From DATFKA01 sp042095835 (GTDB lineage: Bacteria > Bacteroidota > Bacteroidia > Chitinophagales > Saprospiraceae), in the NCBI GenBank assembly GCA_042095835.1, contig JBELML010000081.1:1-27750 (forward strand): DNA of 27,750 bases, written 5' to 3'. The notes beneath the pieces are model-generated. The model saw nothing but the letters and a program-made list of their open reading frames with translations. It was not told the origin of the DNA and did not search any database. Positions 1-7,007 of the stretch are shown piece by piece; the first letter of the stretch is position 1, and every line of letters begins with the position of its first letter. Both the position numbers and the translations under genes were made by a program.

Positions 1-67
1 CATCTATGCGATGCATAGCTTGCGTTTTTTGCCTCGATAAGCCTCAAAATACTGTTTTCTCGCCTGC
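1..67. repeat. Partial palindromic intergenic element (copy C, cut by window edge)
   Basis: The left edge starts inside what looks like the centre of a palindromic element. A perfect hairpin core (CTATGC, 3-nt loop, GCATAG, positions 4-18) is followed by GTTTTTTGCCTCG, the same 13 bases that follow the central hairpin of the copy at 8644-8804. After that the sequence resembles the other copies only loosely (CAAAAT, then TTTTCTCG). It is probably a divergent relative. The other half lies outside the window, so its full extent and its ends cannot be seen. Confidence 0.45.
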
Positions 68-112
68 AACAGAAAACCTTAGACAACTTCATCGATATTG
101 AATTACTACCAA

Positions 113-1108
113 ATGAACAGAACAATCTTCTTTTTTCTTATAGCAATGACTTTTTTTTGGGCTTGTCAAAATGAAGAGCCCGCTGAAACCATTGCTAATA
201 ATCAAGATCAGACCTTAGCACTCCTTTCTGATCAAATCAATCAAACGCCCGAGCAAGCTGCTCCCTTAGTGGCGCGCGCCAGCTATTACTACGAACAAGA
301 AAGCTATGAGCGCGCTATTGCCGATCTAGAGCAAGCTATGACCATAGATTCTACCAATATTAACACTTTACATCTACTTGCGGATGTCTATTTGGATTAT
401 TATCAATCTAAAAAAGCTATAGATATCCTCGCCTATACAGCAGAGCAACATCCAGAGAGTATTCATACGCTATTGAAAAAAAGTGAATTCCATCTGATTT
501 TGCAGCAATATGAAGAATCGATGCGTACGGTTGACCAAATCCTGCGGATGCAACCCAATAATGCGGAAGCCTATTTTATGTTTGGCCAAAATTTTGTGGA
601 GCAAGGCGACACGATTCGGGCAATCAATAGCTACCAATCGGCCGTCGAGAACGATCCTAATCTCATCGATGCCTGGATAAAGCTAGGTCAACTTCAAGCT
701 GGGATTGGAGAAGCTATAGCCACCAAGTACTTCGATAGTGCCATCAGTATTGAACCAGGAAATATCACCGTCAGGCACGCTAAGGCAGATTATTATGCTG
801 ATGAAGGCCAGCTCACGGAAGCGATCCAAACTTATCGAGAAATCATACAGATCAACCCCGATTACGAAGAGGCTTATTTCAATTCAGGATTGATCTATCT
901 AGATATGGACTCTATCCCTCAGGCTTATGAGCAGTTCGATATTTGCATCAAGACTTCTCCACTCCATACTAGAGCCTATTATTACAGAGGTTTAAGTGCA
1001 GAGTTCCTAGGTAAAACTACCCAAGCAGAAGCTGATTACAAACAGGCGCTAGCTCTAGCACCAGACTATGTAGAACCTAGGACGGGATTGCAACGGTTGC
1101 GGGACTAG
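113..1108 (+). CDS. TPR-repeat lipoprotein
   Basis: The predicted protein is an outer- or inner-membrane lipoprotein made almost entirely of tetratricopeptide repeats. I chose the ATG at 113 rather than the one at 98, because it gives a compact signal peptide (MNRTIFFFLIAMTFFWAC) with a lipobox cysteine at residue 18. After a short linker come about eight 34-residue TPR units with the usual spacing (for example AEAYFMFGQNFVEQGD and EEAYFNSGLIYLDMDS), running to the C-terminus. TPR arrays bind other proteins; no catalytic motif is visible, so the partner and role are unknown. It is a single gene, convergent with the TlpA-like gene downstream, and is preceded by a palindromic repeat. Family assignment is secure; function is not. 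Confidence 0.85.
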   Translation: MNRTIFFFLIAMTFFWACQNEEPAETIANNQDQTLALLSDQINQTPEQAAPLVARASYYYEQESYERAIADLEQAMTIDSTNINTLHLLADVYLDYYQSKKAIDILAYTAEQHPESIHTLLKKSEFHLILQQYEESMRTVDQILRMQPNNAEAYFMFGQNFVEQGDTIRAINSYQSAVENDPNLIDAWIKLGQLQAGIGEAIATKYFDSAISIEPGNITVRHAKADYYADEGQLTEAIQTYREIIQINPDYEEAYFNSGLIYLDMDSIPQAYEQFDICIKTSPLHTRAYYYRGLSAEFLGKTTQAEADYKQALALAPDYVEPRTGLQRLRD

Positions 1109-1110
1109 AC

Positions 1111-1209
1111 TTTGGGACCTTTTTGGGACTTGGAGACTGGGGGACCGTGTGACTTTGACCTTCTCCAAGTCACCTCGTCTCCCCATCTCCAAGTCCCTCC
1201 CTCCCCAAG
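1111..1209. repeat. Repeat-derived long hairpin between convergent genes
   Basis: The spacer between the TPR lipoprotein and the TlpA-like gene is built from degenerate 7-bp units of the type GGGACTT/GGAGACT. The first half is purine-rich and the second half is its reverse complement. A 12-bp perfect arm pair (1125-1136 with 1186-1197) extends imperfectly inward, and a second pair (1149-1155 with 1167-1173) closes the inner loop. The structure lies exactly between two convergent stop codons, so it could help end both transcripts, although there is no good U-run on either side. Confidence 0.6.
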
Positions 1210-2643
1210 TCACTCACCGACCAACTCTGCCAGCTGCCCGCGAATACCTTCACTACTTGGGCGAGCTGCGGTAGCATCTACCAAGTTTCCAGCTTTGTCA
1301 ATCAAGATGAAGCGGGGTATGCCTAGAATATTATACTTCTGGTTGATTTCTGAATTAAATCCTCCTTCGGAGAAGAGTTGTACACCAGACATCTCTTTTT
1401 GCGTAACTGCATTGAGCCAGGCTGCTTTTTCATCGTCGATGGATACTCCCATGAAGACGATATCCTCATTTCCAGCATATTCTTGCTCGATTTCTTCTAG
1501 ATAGGGTTGCTCAGCGAGGCATGGACCGCACCAGGTTGCCCAGACATCAATATAGACAACTTTGCCTTTAAAATCTTGGAGGCTATACTTGTTTTCCTCT
1601 TGATCGGGGAAGGTAAAGCTTGGTGCAGGTTTGCCTTTTTGTAGGTGAGACCACTTTCCATATTCTTCATTAAGCCTCATTTTGAGGGCTTCGTTTTGAG
1701 CGTTGCTGAGAAAGTCCTGGTATTGGTCTTCTACATCATCGGTACCATCCATTTGCATGTAGTCATAGATGTTGTCAAAAGTCATGAGCTCTTTTAAAAC
1801 TGGTTGCTTATAGCTTTCTTGGACGACTTGTTCTTTGGCAAGACTATAGCCTTCAGGAGTCATCAGCATACTATCGGCCATGATTTTTTTCTGAACTAGA
1901 GCCATCTTTTGACTTTTGTGCAGCTGTATAAAGTTCGGAATACCAGGTCGATAGGCAGTCACCTTGGTCATGTCTTCAATAAAAGTGTTGAAGGTATCAC
2001 TAGGAACGTAATCTGCATCCTGAGGTACCATATACTTATGGTAGGTTTCATAGTTACCTGCTAGGCTTCCTCCTGAGACGCTATTATAATCTTTTAAGAA
2101 AGCGATAAACTCTTTGTCTATGGAGGGATATTGTTTGGTGGCCTCTTCAATGAATGCTTGGCCAGCGCTTTGTACCGTTTCTATTTTAGTGATAAAGTCT
2201 GCTTCTCCCAGCTGGAAATTACCCATAAAATTGCCAATACCTTCGGATTGGAGTTGGGCATATTGCTTGAGGATTTCGTGCTCAGTAGTAGTGGGTGCAT
2301 CTATTTGTAGGCTATTTTCAAAGTCCGCCTCATCAAAGGAGACCTTGATATTGTCGCCGGGTTTGCCGTATAGCTCTATTCGGTTATTGCCAAGATAGAC
2401 CGTTAAAACGGTAGGGTGGCTACTAGGGATTTGGATCGTGAATGCGCCATTGTCTAGCTCGATACCTTCATTGCCATAAATATGCTCAACAAAGTTTTGT
2501 TGATTATTAGATGGGCTGGTAATTTGTCCTTCTATGGTGATCATAGCTGCTTCATAAGTAGGCGCCTTGCTCCCAACGGAAGATTGGCAATGAGCACAGC
2601 ATAAAGTAATGACAAGGGCAAAAAGTAGGATTCTGTAGTTCAT
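1210..2643 (-). CDS. TlpA/ResA-like thiol-disulfide lipoprotein with DUF4369-like N-terminus
   Basis: A 477-residue exported thioredoxin-fold protein. The N-terminus (MNYRILLFALVITLCCAHC) is a signal peptide rich in cysteines around position 15-19; it is probably a lipoprotein signal, though the lipobox is not ideal. Residues ~34-115 resemble the beta-rich DUF4369 domain often fused to such proteins in Bacteroidota. A helical middle region follows. The C-terminal ~140 residues are a thioredoxin domain with the active-site motif WATWCGPC (Cys372 and Cys375). Such proteins reduce or exchange disulfides in the periplasm, in some cases keeping apocytochrome CXXCH cysteines reduced. A link to the cytochrome operon 10 kb away is possible but unproven. 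It is convergent with the TPR gene, and the ATP synthase terminator lies just upstream, so it must have its own promoter. Confidence 0.88.
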   Translation of the reverse strand: MNYRILLFALVITLCCAHCQSSVGSKAPTYEAAMITIEGQITSPSNNQQNFVEHIYGNEGIELDNGAFTIQIPSSHPTVLTVYLGNNRIELYGKPGDNIKVSFDEADFENSLQIDAPTTTEHEILKQYAQLQSEGIGNFMGNFQLGEADFITKIETVQSAGQAFIEEATKQYPSIDKEFIAFLKDYNSVSGGSLAGNYETYHKYMVPQDADYVPSDTFNTFIEDMTKVTAYRPGIPNFIQLHKSQKMALVQKKIMADSMLMTPEGYSLAKEQVVQESYKQPVLKELMTFDNIYDYMQMDGTDDVEDQYQDFLSNAQNEALKMRLNEEYGKWSHLQKGKPAPSFTFPDQEENKYSLQDFKGKVVYIDVWATWCGPCLAEQPYLEEIEQEYAGNEDIVFMGVSIDDEKAAWLNAVTQKEMSGVQLFSEGGFNSEINQKYNILGIPRFILIDKAGNLVDATAARPSSEGIRGQLAELVGE

Positions 2644-2684
2644 GATGTCTTTTTTGGTGCCTTCAAGATAAGGATTCGATTGTA

Positions 2685-2718
2685 TAAAAAAAGCACTTCG
2701 CGATGAGGCGAAGTGCTT
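2685..2718 (-). terminator. Rho-independent terminator of the atp operon
   Basis: Reading on the minus strand, an 11-bp perfect stem (2708-2718 with 2691-2701, loop of 6) is followed by seven U residues (the A-run at 2686-2692). It lies about 35 bases beyond the atpG stop codon and ends the ATP synthase transcript before the TlpA-like gene, which is on the same strand. This is the clearest terminator in the window. Confidence 0.92.
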
Positions 2719-2752
2719 GGTATAAATTGAGTATATTTTATCGCTGATGTTT

Positions 2753-3649
2753 TTAGCCGTTTTCTAGTGCGGCTGCGCCACCTACAATCTCTAAGATTTG
2801 CGTAGTAATGGCTTCTTGTCTGGCTTTGTTGTAAGCCAATTTTAATCCTTTTAACAGGTCTTGTGCGTTTTCGGTAGCCTTATCCATAGCGGTCATACGG
2901 GCACCGTGTTCGGCAGCATTGGTATCTAAGGTGAACTTATGGAAAGTATTTTTCAAAATACTTGGAATCAAATATTCCAAAAGCTCGGTCTTGTTAGGTT
3001 CGAAGATGTAGTCTGCTTTTAGATTGCTACCTTCTACTTTCTCGACTTTTTCTTGTACTACTGGCAGAAACTGCACCAACTGTGCATTCTGGACAGCAGC
3101 GTTTTTAAAGCTACTATAAGCCACCATCACCTTGTCGTAGGTACCGTATTCGAAAGCATCCATCAGACGTTCTGCCACTTTAGCAGTCTTCTCAAAGCTA
3201 AGATCATCGAATAAGTCGATGTTGTCTGTATTGTAGCGAAGGTCAGGAAAACGACGACGTAGGTAGTCGTAACCTTTCTTTCCAATACAAACTACGTAGA
3301 CATCTCCAGATTCTGCCAAATCCTTCAGCTCACCATTCAGGGCAGTAACGGCAGCTTTACAGATATTGGTATTGAAAGCACCTGCCAGTCCCCGATTCGA
3401 AGTAACGACGACTAGAGCAGCACGTTCTACTGGACGCTCTATACCAAAGGTTGTATTGGCATCACCTTCTAGATTAGAAAGGATGTTTTTCAACATTTGG
3501 TCCATTTTATTGGCATAGGGACGCATCTGGGTAATTTTATCTTGCGCACGGCGCAATTTCGAGGCAGCCACCATCTTCATGGCTTGAGTGATCTGCTGTA
3601 TGTTTTTTACCGAAGATATCCGATCCCGAACTTCTTTTAAGTTTGCCAT
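2753..3649 (-). CDS. atpG: F-type ATP synthase subunit gamma
   Basis: This is the central rotor shaft of the F1 sector, coupling c-ring rotation to catalysis in the alpha3-beta3 head. It has 298 residues, normal for the family. The N-terminal helix (MANLKEVRDRISSVKNIQQI, then the KMVAASKLRRAQ motif) and the C-terminal helix ending in EAITTQILEIVGGAAAL are the conserved coiled-coil halves of gamma. It is the last gene of the atpB-E-F-H-A-G run, separated from atpA by 90 bp that include a strong hairpin. A rho-independent terminator follows directly. atpD and atpC are not downstream, as is usual in Bacteroidota, where they lie in a separate cluster. Confidence 0.97.
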   Translation of the reverse strand: MANLKEVRDRISSVKNIQQITQAMKMVAASKLRRAQDKITQMRPYANKMDQMLKNILSNLEGDANTTFGIERPVERAALVVVTSNRGLAGAFNTNICKAAVTALNGELKDLAESGDVYVVCIGKKGYDYLRRRFPDLRYNTDNIDLFDDLSFEKTAKVAERLMDAFEYGTYDKVMVAYSSFKNAAVQNAQLVQFLPVVQEKVEKVEGSNLKADYIFEPNKTELLEYLIPSILKNTFHKFTLDTNAAEHGARMTAMDKATENAQDLLKGLKLAYNKARQEAITTQILEIVGGAAALENG

Positions 3650-3702
3650 CTACTTGGATATTAAATCTTTATTCAATCAGCTTATGCTGACTTAAAATTG
3701 AT

Positions 3703-3732
3703 ATTTGCGCACTTGATATCAAGCGCGCAAAT
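3703..3732 (-). other. Hairpin in the atpA-atpG spacer
   Basis: An outer arm pair (ATTTGCGC at 3703-3710 with GCGCAAAT at 3725-3732) encloses the self-complementary CTTGATATCAAG (3712-3723) with a single A/C mismatch. This gives a near-continuous 30-nt hairpin that starts about eight bases after the atpA stop codon on the transcribed strand. It is not followed by a U-run on that strand, so it is more likely to protect or process the atpA 3' end than to terminate. The role is inferred. Confidence 0.6.
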
Positions 3733-3739
3733 GCTCTTT

Positions 3740-5341
3740 TTATTTATACTGTGCTACCAACTCGCCAGCCAATGCTTCTAATACATCGGTAGCTTCTTTA
3801 GTAGGCTTACCTTTCAAGAAAGACTGTAAAGTCTCCGGGCTACGCTGCTCTAGAGTAGTTAAGAACAGGTCTTCAAATTCTCCTACTTTTTCTACAGGTA
3901 CATCTTTCAATAAACCTTTAGTACCCAAGTAGATGATAGCTACTTGCTTCTCAACAGTTACTGGAGAGTACTGAGGTTGCTTCAAGATTTCTACGTTTCT
4001 AGCTCCTTTATCCAATACTGCTTTAGTGGCAGCATCCAAGTCAGAACCGAATTTAGCGAAAGCTTCCAACTCGCGATAAGCTGCTTGGTCTAGCTTTAAA
4101 GTACCCGCTACCTTCTTCATAGATTTAATCTGTGCAGATCCACCCACACGTGATACCGAGATACCTACGTTAATAGCAGGGCGAATACCGGCGTTGAAGA
4201 GGTTGGCTTCCAAGAAAATCTGACCATCTGTAATCGAAATTACGTTGGTAGGGATATAAGCAGATACGTCACCCGCTTGTGTCTCAATAATTGGAAGGGC
4301 TGTTAATGAACCACCACCTTTTACTAGAGGATTACCATCTGCATCTTTTGCTTCAGCTAAAGTTGCTGGCAAATCGTTCATTTGGCGAGCGATTTCGTCG
4401 TTGTTGATCACCTTCGCTGCACGCTCTAATAAACGAGAGTGGAGGTAGAATACATCACCAGGGTAGGCTTCACGACCTGGAGGACGACGTAGTAGTAGAG
4501 ATACCTCACGGTAAGCTACCGCTTGCTTTGATAAATCATCATAGATGATCAAAGCTGGACGCCCCGTATCACGGAAGAACTCCCCGATAGAAGCACCTGC
4601 GAACGGAGAATAGAACTGTAGTGGAGCTGGATCAGCTGCAGAAGCAGAAACGATTACTGTGTAATCTAAGGCACCAGCTTCTTCTAATACTGCTGCTACG
4701 TTGGCTACGGTAGAAGATTTCTGACCAGAAGCTACATAGATACAGTAAACAGGCTCTCCTTTATCGTAAAATTCTTTTTGATTGATAATCGTATCAATGG
4801 CGATAGCCGTCTTACCTGTTTGACGGTCACCAATGATCAACTCTCGCTGACCACGACCAATCGGAATCATAGAATCGATGGCCTTGATACCGGTCTGTAA
4901 TGGCTCAGATACTGGCTGGCGATAGATTACACCAGGTGCTTTACGCTCTAATGGCATCTCGTACAAGTCGCCACCAAGCTCACCTTTACCATCGATAGGC
5001 TCACCCAATGGATTTACTACGCGACCCAACATGCCTTCACCAACTTTGATAGAAGCAATACGGCCCGTACGGTGTACTCTTGATCCTTCTTTGATTCCCT
5101 CGTTAGCACCCATCAATACAACCCCTACGTTGTCTTCCTCAAGGTTCAAAGCAATAGCTTGTACGCCATTGTCGAATTCAACAAGCTCACCAGCTTGAAC
5201 TTTATTCAAACCATAAACGCGAGCGATACCATCACCAACTTGTAATACTGTACCATACTCCTCAAGCTCCGAGGTGTTGTCGAAGCCAGAGATTTGTTGT
5301 TTTAGTATTTGTGATATTTCTTCAGGTCTTACATCAACCAT
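3740..5341 (-). CDS. atpA: F-type ATP synthase subunit alpha
   Basis: Non-catalytic nucleotide-binding subunit of the F1 head, 533 residues. Visible features are the Walker A motif GDRQTGKT (171-178), the Walker B stretch ALIIYDDLSKQAVAYRE (264-279), and the arginine-finger region VGISVSRVGGSAQ with Arg398. Between the ERAAK helix (~306-310) and GGGSLTALPIIETQ (342-355) there is an extra loop of some 20 residues (NNDEIARQMNDLPATL and onward) that most bacterial alpha subunits lack. From memory it is characteristic of Bacteroidota, which supports the taxonomic call. The gene sits between atpH (57 bp) and atpG (90 bp). Confidence 0.98.
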   Translation of the reverse strand: MVDVRPEEISQILKQQISGFDNTSELEEYGTVLQVGDGIARVYGLNKVQAGELVEFDNGVQAIALNLEEDNVGVVLMGANEGIKEGSRVHRTGRIASIKVGEGMLGRVVNPLGEPIDGKGELGGDLYEMPLERKAPGVIYRQPVSEPLQTGIKAIDSMIPIGRGQRELIIGDRQTGKTAIAIDTIINQKEFYDKGEPVYCIYVASGQKSSTVANVAAVLEEAGALDYTVIVSASAADPAPLQFYSPFAGASIGEFFRDTGRPALIIYDDLSKQAVAYREVSLLLRRPPGREAYPGDVFYLHSRLLERAAKVINNDEIARQMNDLPATLAEAKDADGNPLVKGGGSLTALPIIETQAGDVSAYIPTNVISITDGQIFLEANLFNAGIRPAINVGISVSRVGGSAQIKSMKKVAGTLKLDQAAYRELEAFAKFGSDLDAATKAVLDKGARNVEILKQPQYSPVTVEKQVAIIYLGTKGLLKDVPVEKVGEFEDLFLTTLEQRSPETLQSFLKGKPTKEATDVLEALAGELVAQYK

Positions 5342-5398
5342 ATCATCAATTTTTTGATCCCACCTAAGCGAGATTGTTTATACTCAATTAATTATTTT

Positions 5399-5962
5399 CT
5401 ATAGCTGTGACTGGAAAGCATTTTTGGTGAATGCTTTCTTCATCTGATCTAATGAATGCGCTACACTGGCATCATAGATGTTATTCCCGATTTCCAGGAT
5501 GAACCCACCGATAATAGATGGATCAGTTTTTACTTCAAGTTCTACCGTATCAAATGCGACACCACTTTTTTCAATCTTCTCCTTGATCAGTTTTCTATTC
5601 GCATCAGAAAGGCTATTGGCTACAGTGACCACAGCAGAAGAGATTTTCTTTTTGGTGCGGTATTGTAGGATAAACTCGTCTGCAATCTCAGGTAAGTATC
5701 CTTCTCTTTGCTTTTGAGCAAGCAGGGTGAGAAACTTCATGGTCAAATCATCGAATTTGCCACCAAATATTTCAGTAAGGATGCTTTTCTTCTTACTCGC
5801 CTGAATGATAGGGCTTTTGATAAAGTTCTTGAAGTCAGCACTATCTTTCAATAGACCTTTAAACGCTTGGACGTCCTCCACTATGCGGTCTAGTTTATTG
5901 GTCTCTTCTGCCAATTGAATCAGCGACTTCGCGTATCTTGATGCTATTCTTCCTGCAGACAT
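5399..5962 (-). CDS. atpH: F-type ATP synthase subunit delta
   Basis: Stator subunit joining the b-subunit stalk to the top of the alpha3-beta3 head. At 187 residues it has normal length. The N-terminal helical domain starts SAGRIASRYAKSLIQLAEE, the typical OSCP/delta signature, and the C-terminal part contains DPSIIGGFILEIGNNIYDAS, matching the conserved 'GG..l.iG...iDaS' motif near the end of the family. It lies between atpF (85 bp away) and atpA (57 bp). Identification rests on motif and position together and is secure. Confidence 0.95.
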   Translation of the reverse strand: MSAGRIASRYAKSLIQLAEETNKLDRIVEDVQAFKGLLKDSADFKNFIKSPIIQASKKKSILTEIFGGKFDDLTMKFLTLLAQKQREGYLPEIADEFILQYRTKKKISSAVVTVANSLSDANRKLIKEKIEKSGVAFDTVELEVKTDPSIIGGFILEIGNNIYDASVAHSLDQMKKAFTKNAFQSQL

Positions 5963-6047
5963 TATTTACAATGTTTTGATGAGTCAATGGGTGAATGCGT
6001 TAAGGAACGTGCTTGAGGCTACATCCCTAACATTTCTGTGGCCTTGA

Positions 6048-6557
6048 TTAAAGGCTAAGGTCATCGACTAGTTGCTTTACCAAGTCTTCTTGAGCCTTTT
6101 CGCCAGCCATTTGTTGGCGGATTACTTTCTCAGCAATAGAGATGGCCATACCTCCCAATTCATTCTTTACAGAAGTCAAGGTAGAAGCTTTCATGTTTTC
6201 GATCTCTGTTTTCGCATCGGTGACGATCTTCTGAGCTTCCGATTTCGCTTTTTCTTTCGCCTCTTTGATGATCGAATCTTTCGTCTCCTTTGCTTCTTTC
6301 AAAATCTTTGAGCGCTCTTCTTGAGCCTCTTTGAGCAACTGCTCATTGCTGTTCTGGAGTGCTTCCATCTCCTCCTTGGCTTTTTTCGCTTGATCTAAAG
6401 CGGCCTGGATACCCTCTTCTCTAACTTTAAGTGCTTCTTGGATAGGACGAAAAGCAAATCGGCCCAAGAAAAATAAAATGAGCAAGAAGATTAAGGTCGT
6501 CCAAAAGAAAATACCAAAGTCTGGTAAAATGGGAGAAAAATCAGCTATAAATATCAT
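6048..6557 (-). CDS. atpF: F-type ATP synthase subunit b
   Basis: Peripheral stalk subunit of the Fo sector. Of its 169 residues, the first ~35 contain the single membrane helix (FGIFFWTTLIFLLILFFLGR). The rest is a long, charged, alanine/lysine/glutamate-rich amphipathic helix (from FRPIQEALKVREEGI onward) that forms the dimeric coiled coil. Only one b gene is present, so the stalk is a homodimer. An unusually long spacer of 175 bp, with two hairpins, separates it from the upstream atpE; the downstream gene is atpH. Confidence 0.96.
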   Translation of the reverse strand: MIFIADFSPILPDFGIFFWTTLIFLLILFFLGRFAFRPIQEALKVREEGIQAALDQAKKAKEEMEALQNSNEQLLKEAQEERSKILKEAKETKDSIIKEAKEKAKSEAQKIVTDAKTEIENMKASTLTSVKNELGGMAISIAEKVIRQQMAGEKAQEDLVKQLVDDLSL

Positions 6558-6576
6558 TGAACTATATTTTTTTATT

Positions 6577-6660
6577 AGTTGAGAAGGTAAAAGCTGAGTA
6601 GTTAAGAAGTAAGGAAAATCAATGATCTGTATCCTTGTCCACTATTCAACTTATCAACTT
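6577..6660. repeat. Heptamer-type inverted repeat in the atpE-atpF spacer
   Basis: The stretch 6577-6625 is built of degenerate 7-bp units (AGTTGAG, AAGGTAA, AAGCTGA, GTAGTTA, AGAAGTA). The stretch 6632-6660 carries the same kind of unit in reverse complement (CAACTTA, TCAACTT). Aligned as arms, 6591-6615 and 6632-6660 match at roughly 20 of 25 positions with one 4-base bulge. A long imperfect hairpin can form on either strand. It resembles the purine/pyrimidine spacer at 1111-1209 in build but not in unit sequence. Confidence 0.55.
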
Positions 6661-6670
6661 CGTAGAGACA

Positions 6671-6702
6671 GTAGGAAAGCAGCCAACCGCTACTTGTCCT
6701 AC
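6671..6702 (-). other. Hairpin after the atpE stop codon
   Basis: On the transcribed (minus) strand GTAGGA, a 2-nt bulge and AGTAGC pair across a 5-nt loop with GCTGCT, a 1-nt bulge and TCCTAC. This gives 12 base pairs, one of them G-U. It begins about 30 bases beyond the atpE stop codon and has no U-run. A stable 3' hairpin behind the c-subunit gene would fit the need to make many more c subunits than other Fo subunits, but that role is inference. Confidence 0.55.
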
Positions 6703-6732
6703 TACCCTGCTAATCGTTAGCGAGATACTGTA

Positions 6733-6936
6733 TTACAGTAAGAAAGCACCTACGATTGCAAAAAGAGCCGCACCCTCAATAAGGGCAGCAGCAATAATCA
6801 TGTTGGTACGGATGACACCAGCAGCTTCTGGTTGACGACCAATAGCTTCCATTGCTTTTCCACCTACTTGGCCAATACCTACGCCAGCTCCGATAACCGC
6901 TAGACCTGCACCTACTGCAGCAAGAGTTCCAGTCAT
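6733..6936 (-). CDS. atpE: F-type ATP synthase subunit c
   Basis: Proteolipid of the rotor ring, 67 residues as two hydrophobic helices joined by a short polar loop. Helix 1 is glycine-rich (GAGLAVIGAGVGIGQVGG), the loop carries Arg34-Gln35-Pro36 that contacts the gamma/epsilon foot, and helix 2 contains the ion-binding carboxylate Glu54 (LIEGAALF). Gln23 is present in helix 1, but the Ser/Thr and Tyr ligands that follow the glutamate in sodium-type c subunits are absent (Gly55-Ala56 here), so proton use is more likely. It lies between atpB and atpF, with a 71-bp upstream and a 175-bp downstream spacer, both with hairpins. Confidence 0.97.
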   Translation of the reverse strand: MTGTLAAVGAGLAVIGAGVGIGQVGGKAMEAIGRQPEAAGVIRTNMIIAAALIEGAALFAIVGAFLL

Positions 6937-6974
6937 GATAATTGTGTTTTAAAAATTAAAAAATATATAATCGC

Positions 6975-6992
6975 CTCGTTGTTGACAACGAG
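6975..6992 (-). other. Hairpin in the atpB-atpE spacer
   Basis: A perfect 7-bp stem CTCGTTG/CAACGAG with a 4-nt loop. On the minus strand it starts about 16 bases after the atpB stop codon, and a run of U residues appears some ten bases later, within the AT-rich leader of atpE. It could be a leaky terminator or an mRNA end-protector between atpB and atpE; the spacing of the U-run is poor for a true terminator. Confidence 0.45.
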
Positions 6993-7007
6993 AATATTAT
7001 CAAAATC

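Noticed and set aside
1112..1504. 130-codon plus-strand frame after the TPR gene
   Set aside because: Mostly antisense to the thioredoxin domain, and its first part is the Ser/Pro-rich reading of the repeat hairpin.
6733..6936. Sodium-translocating c subunit because of Gln23
   Set aside because: The Ser/Thr and Tyr residues that complete the sodium site after the glutamate are absent; Gln23 alone is not enough.
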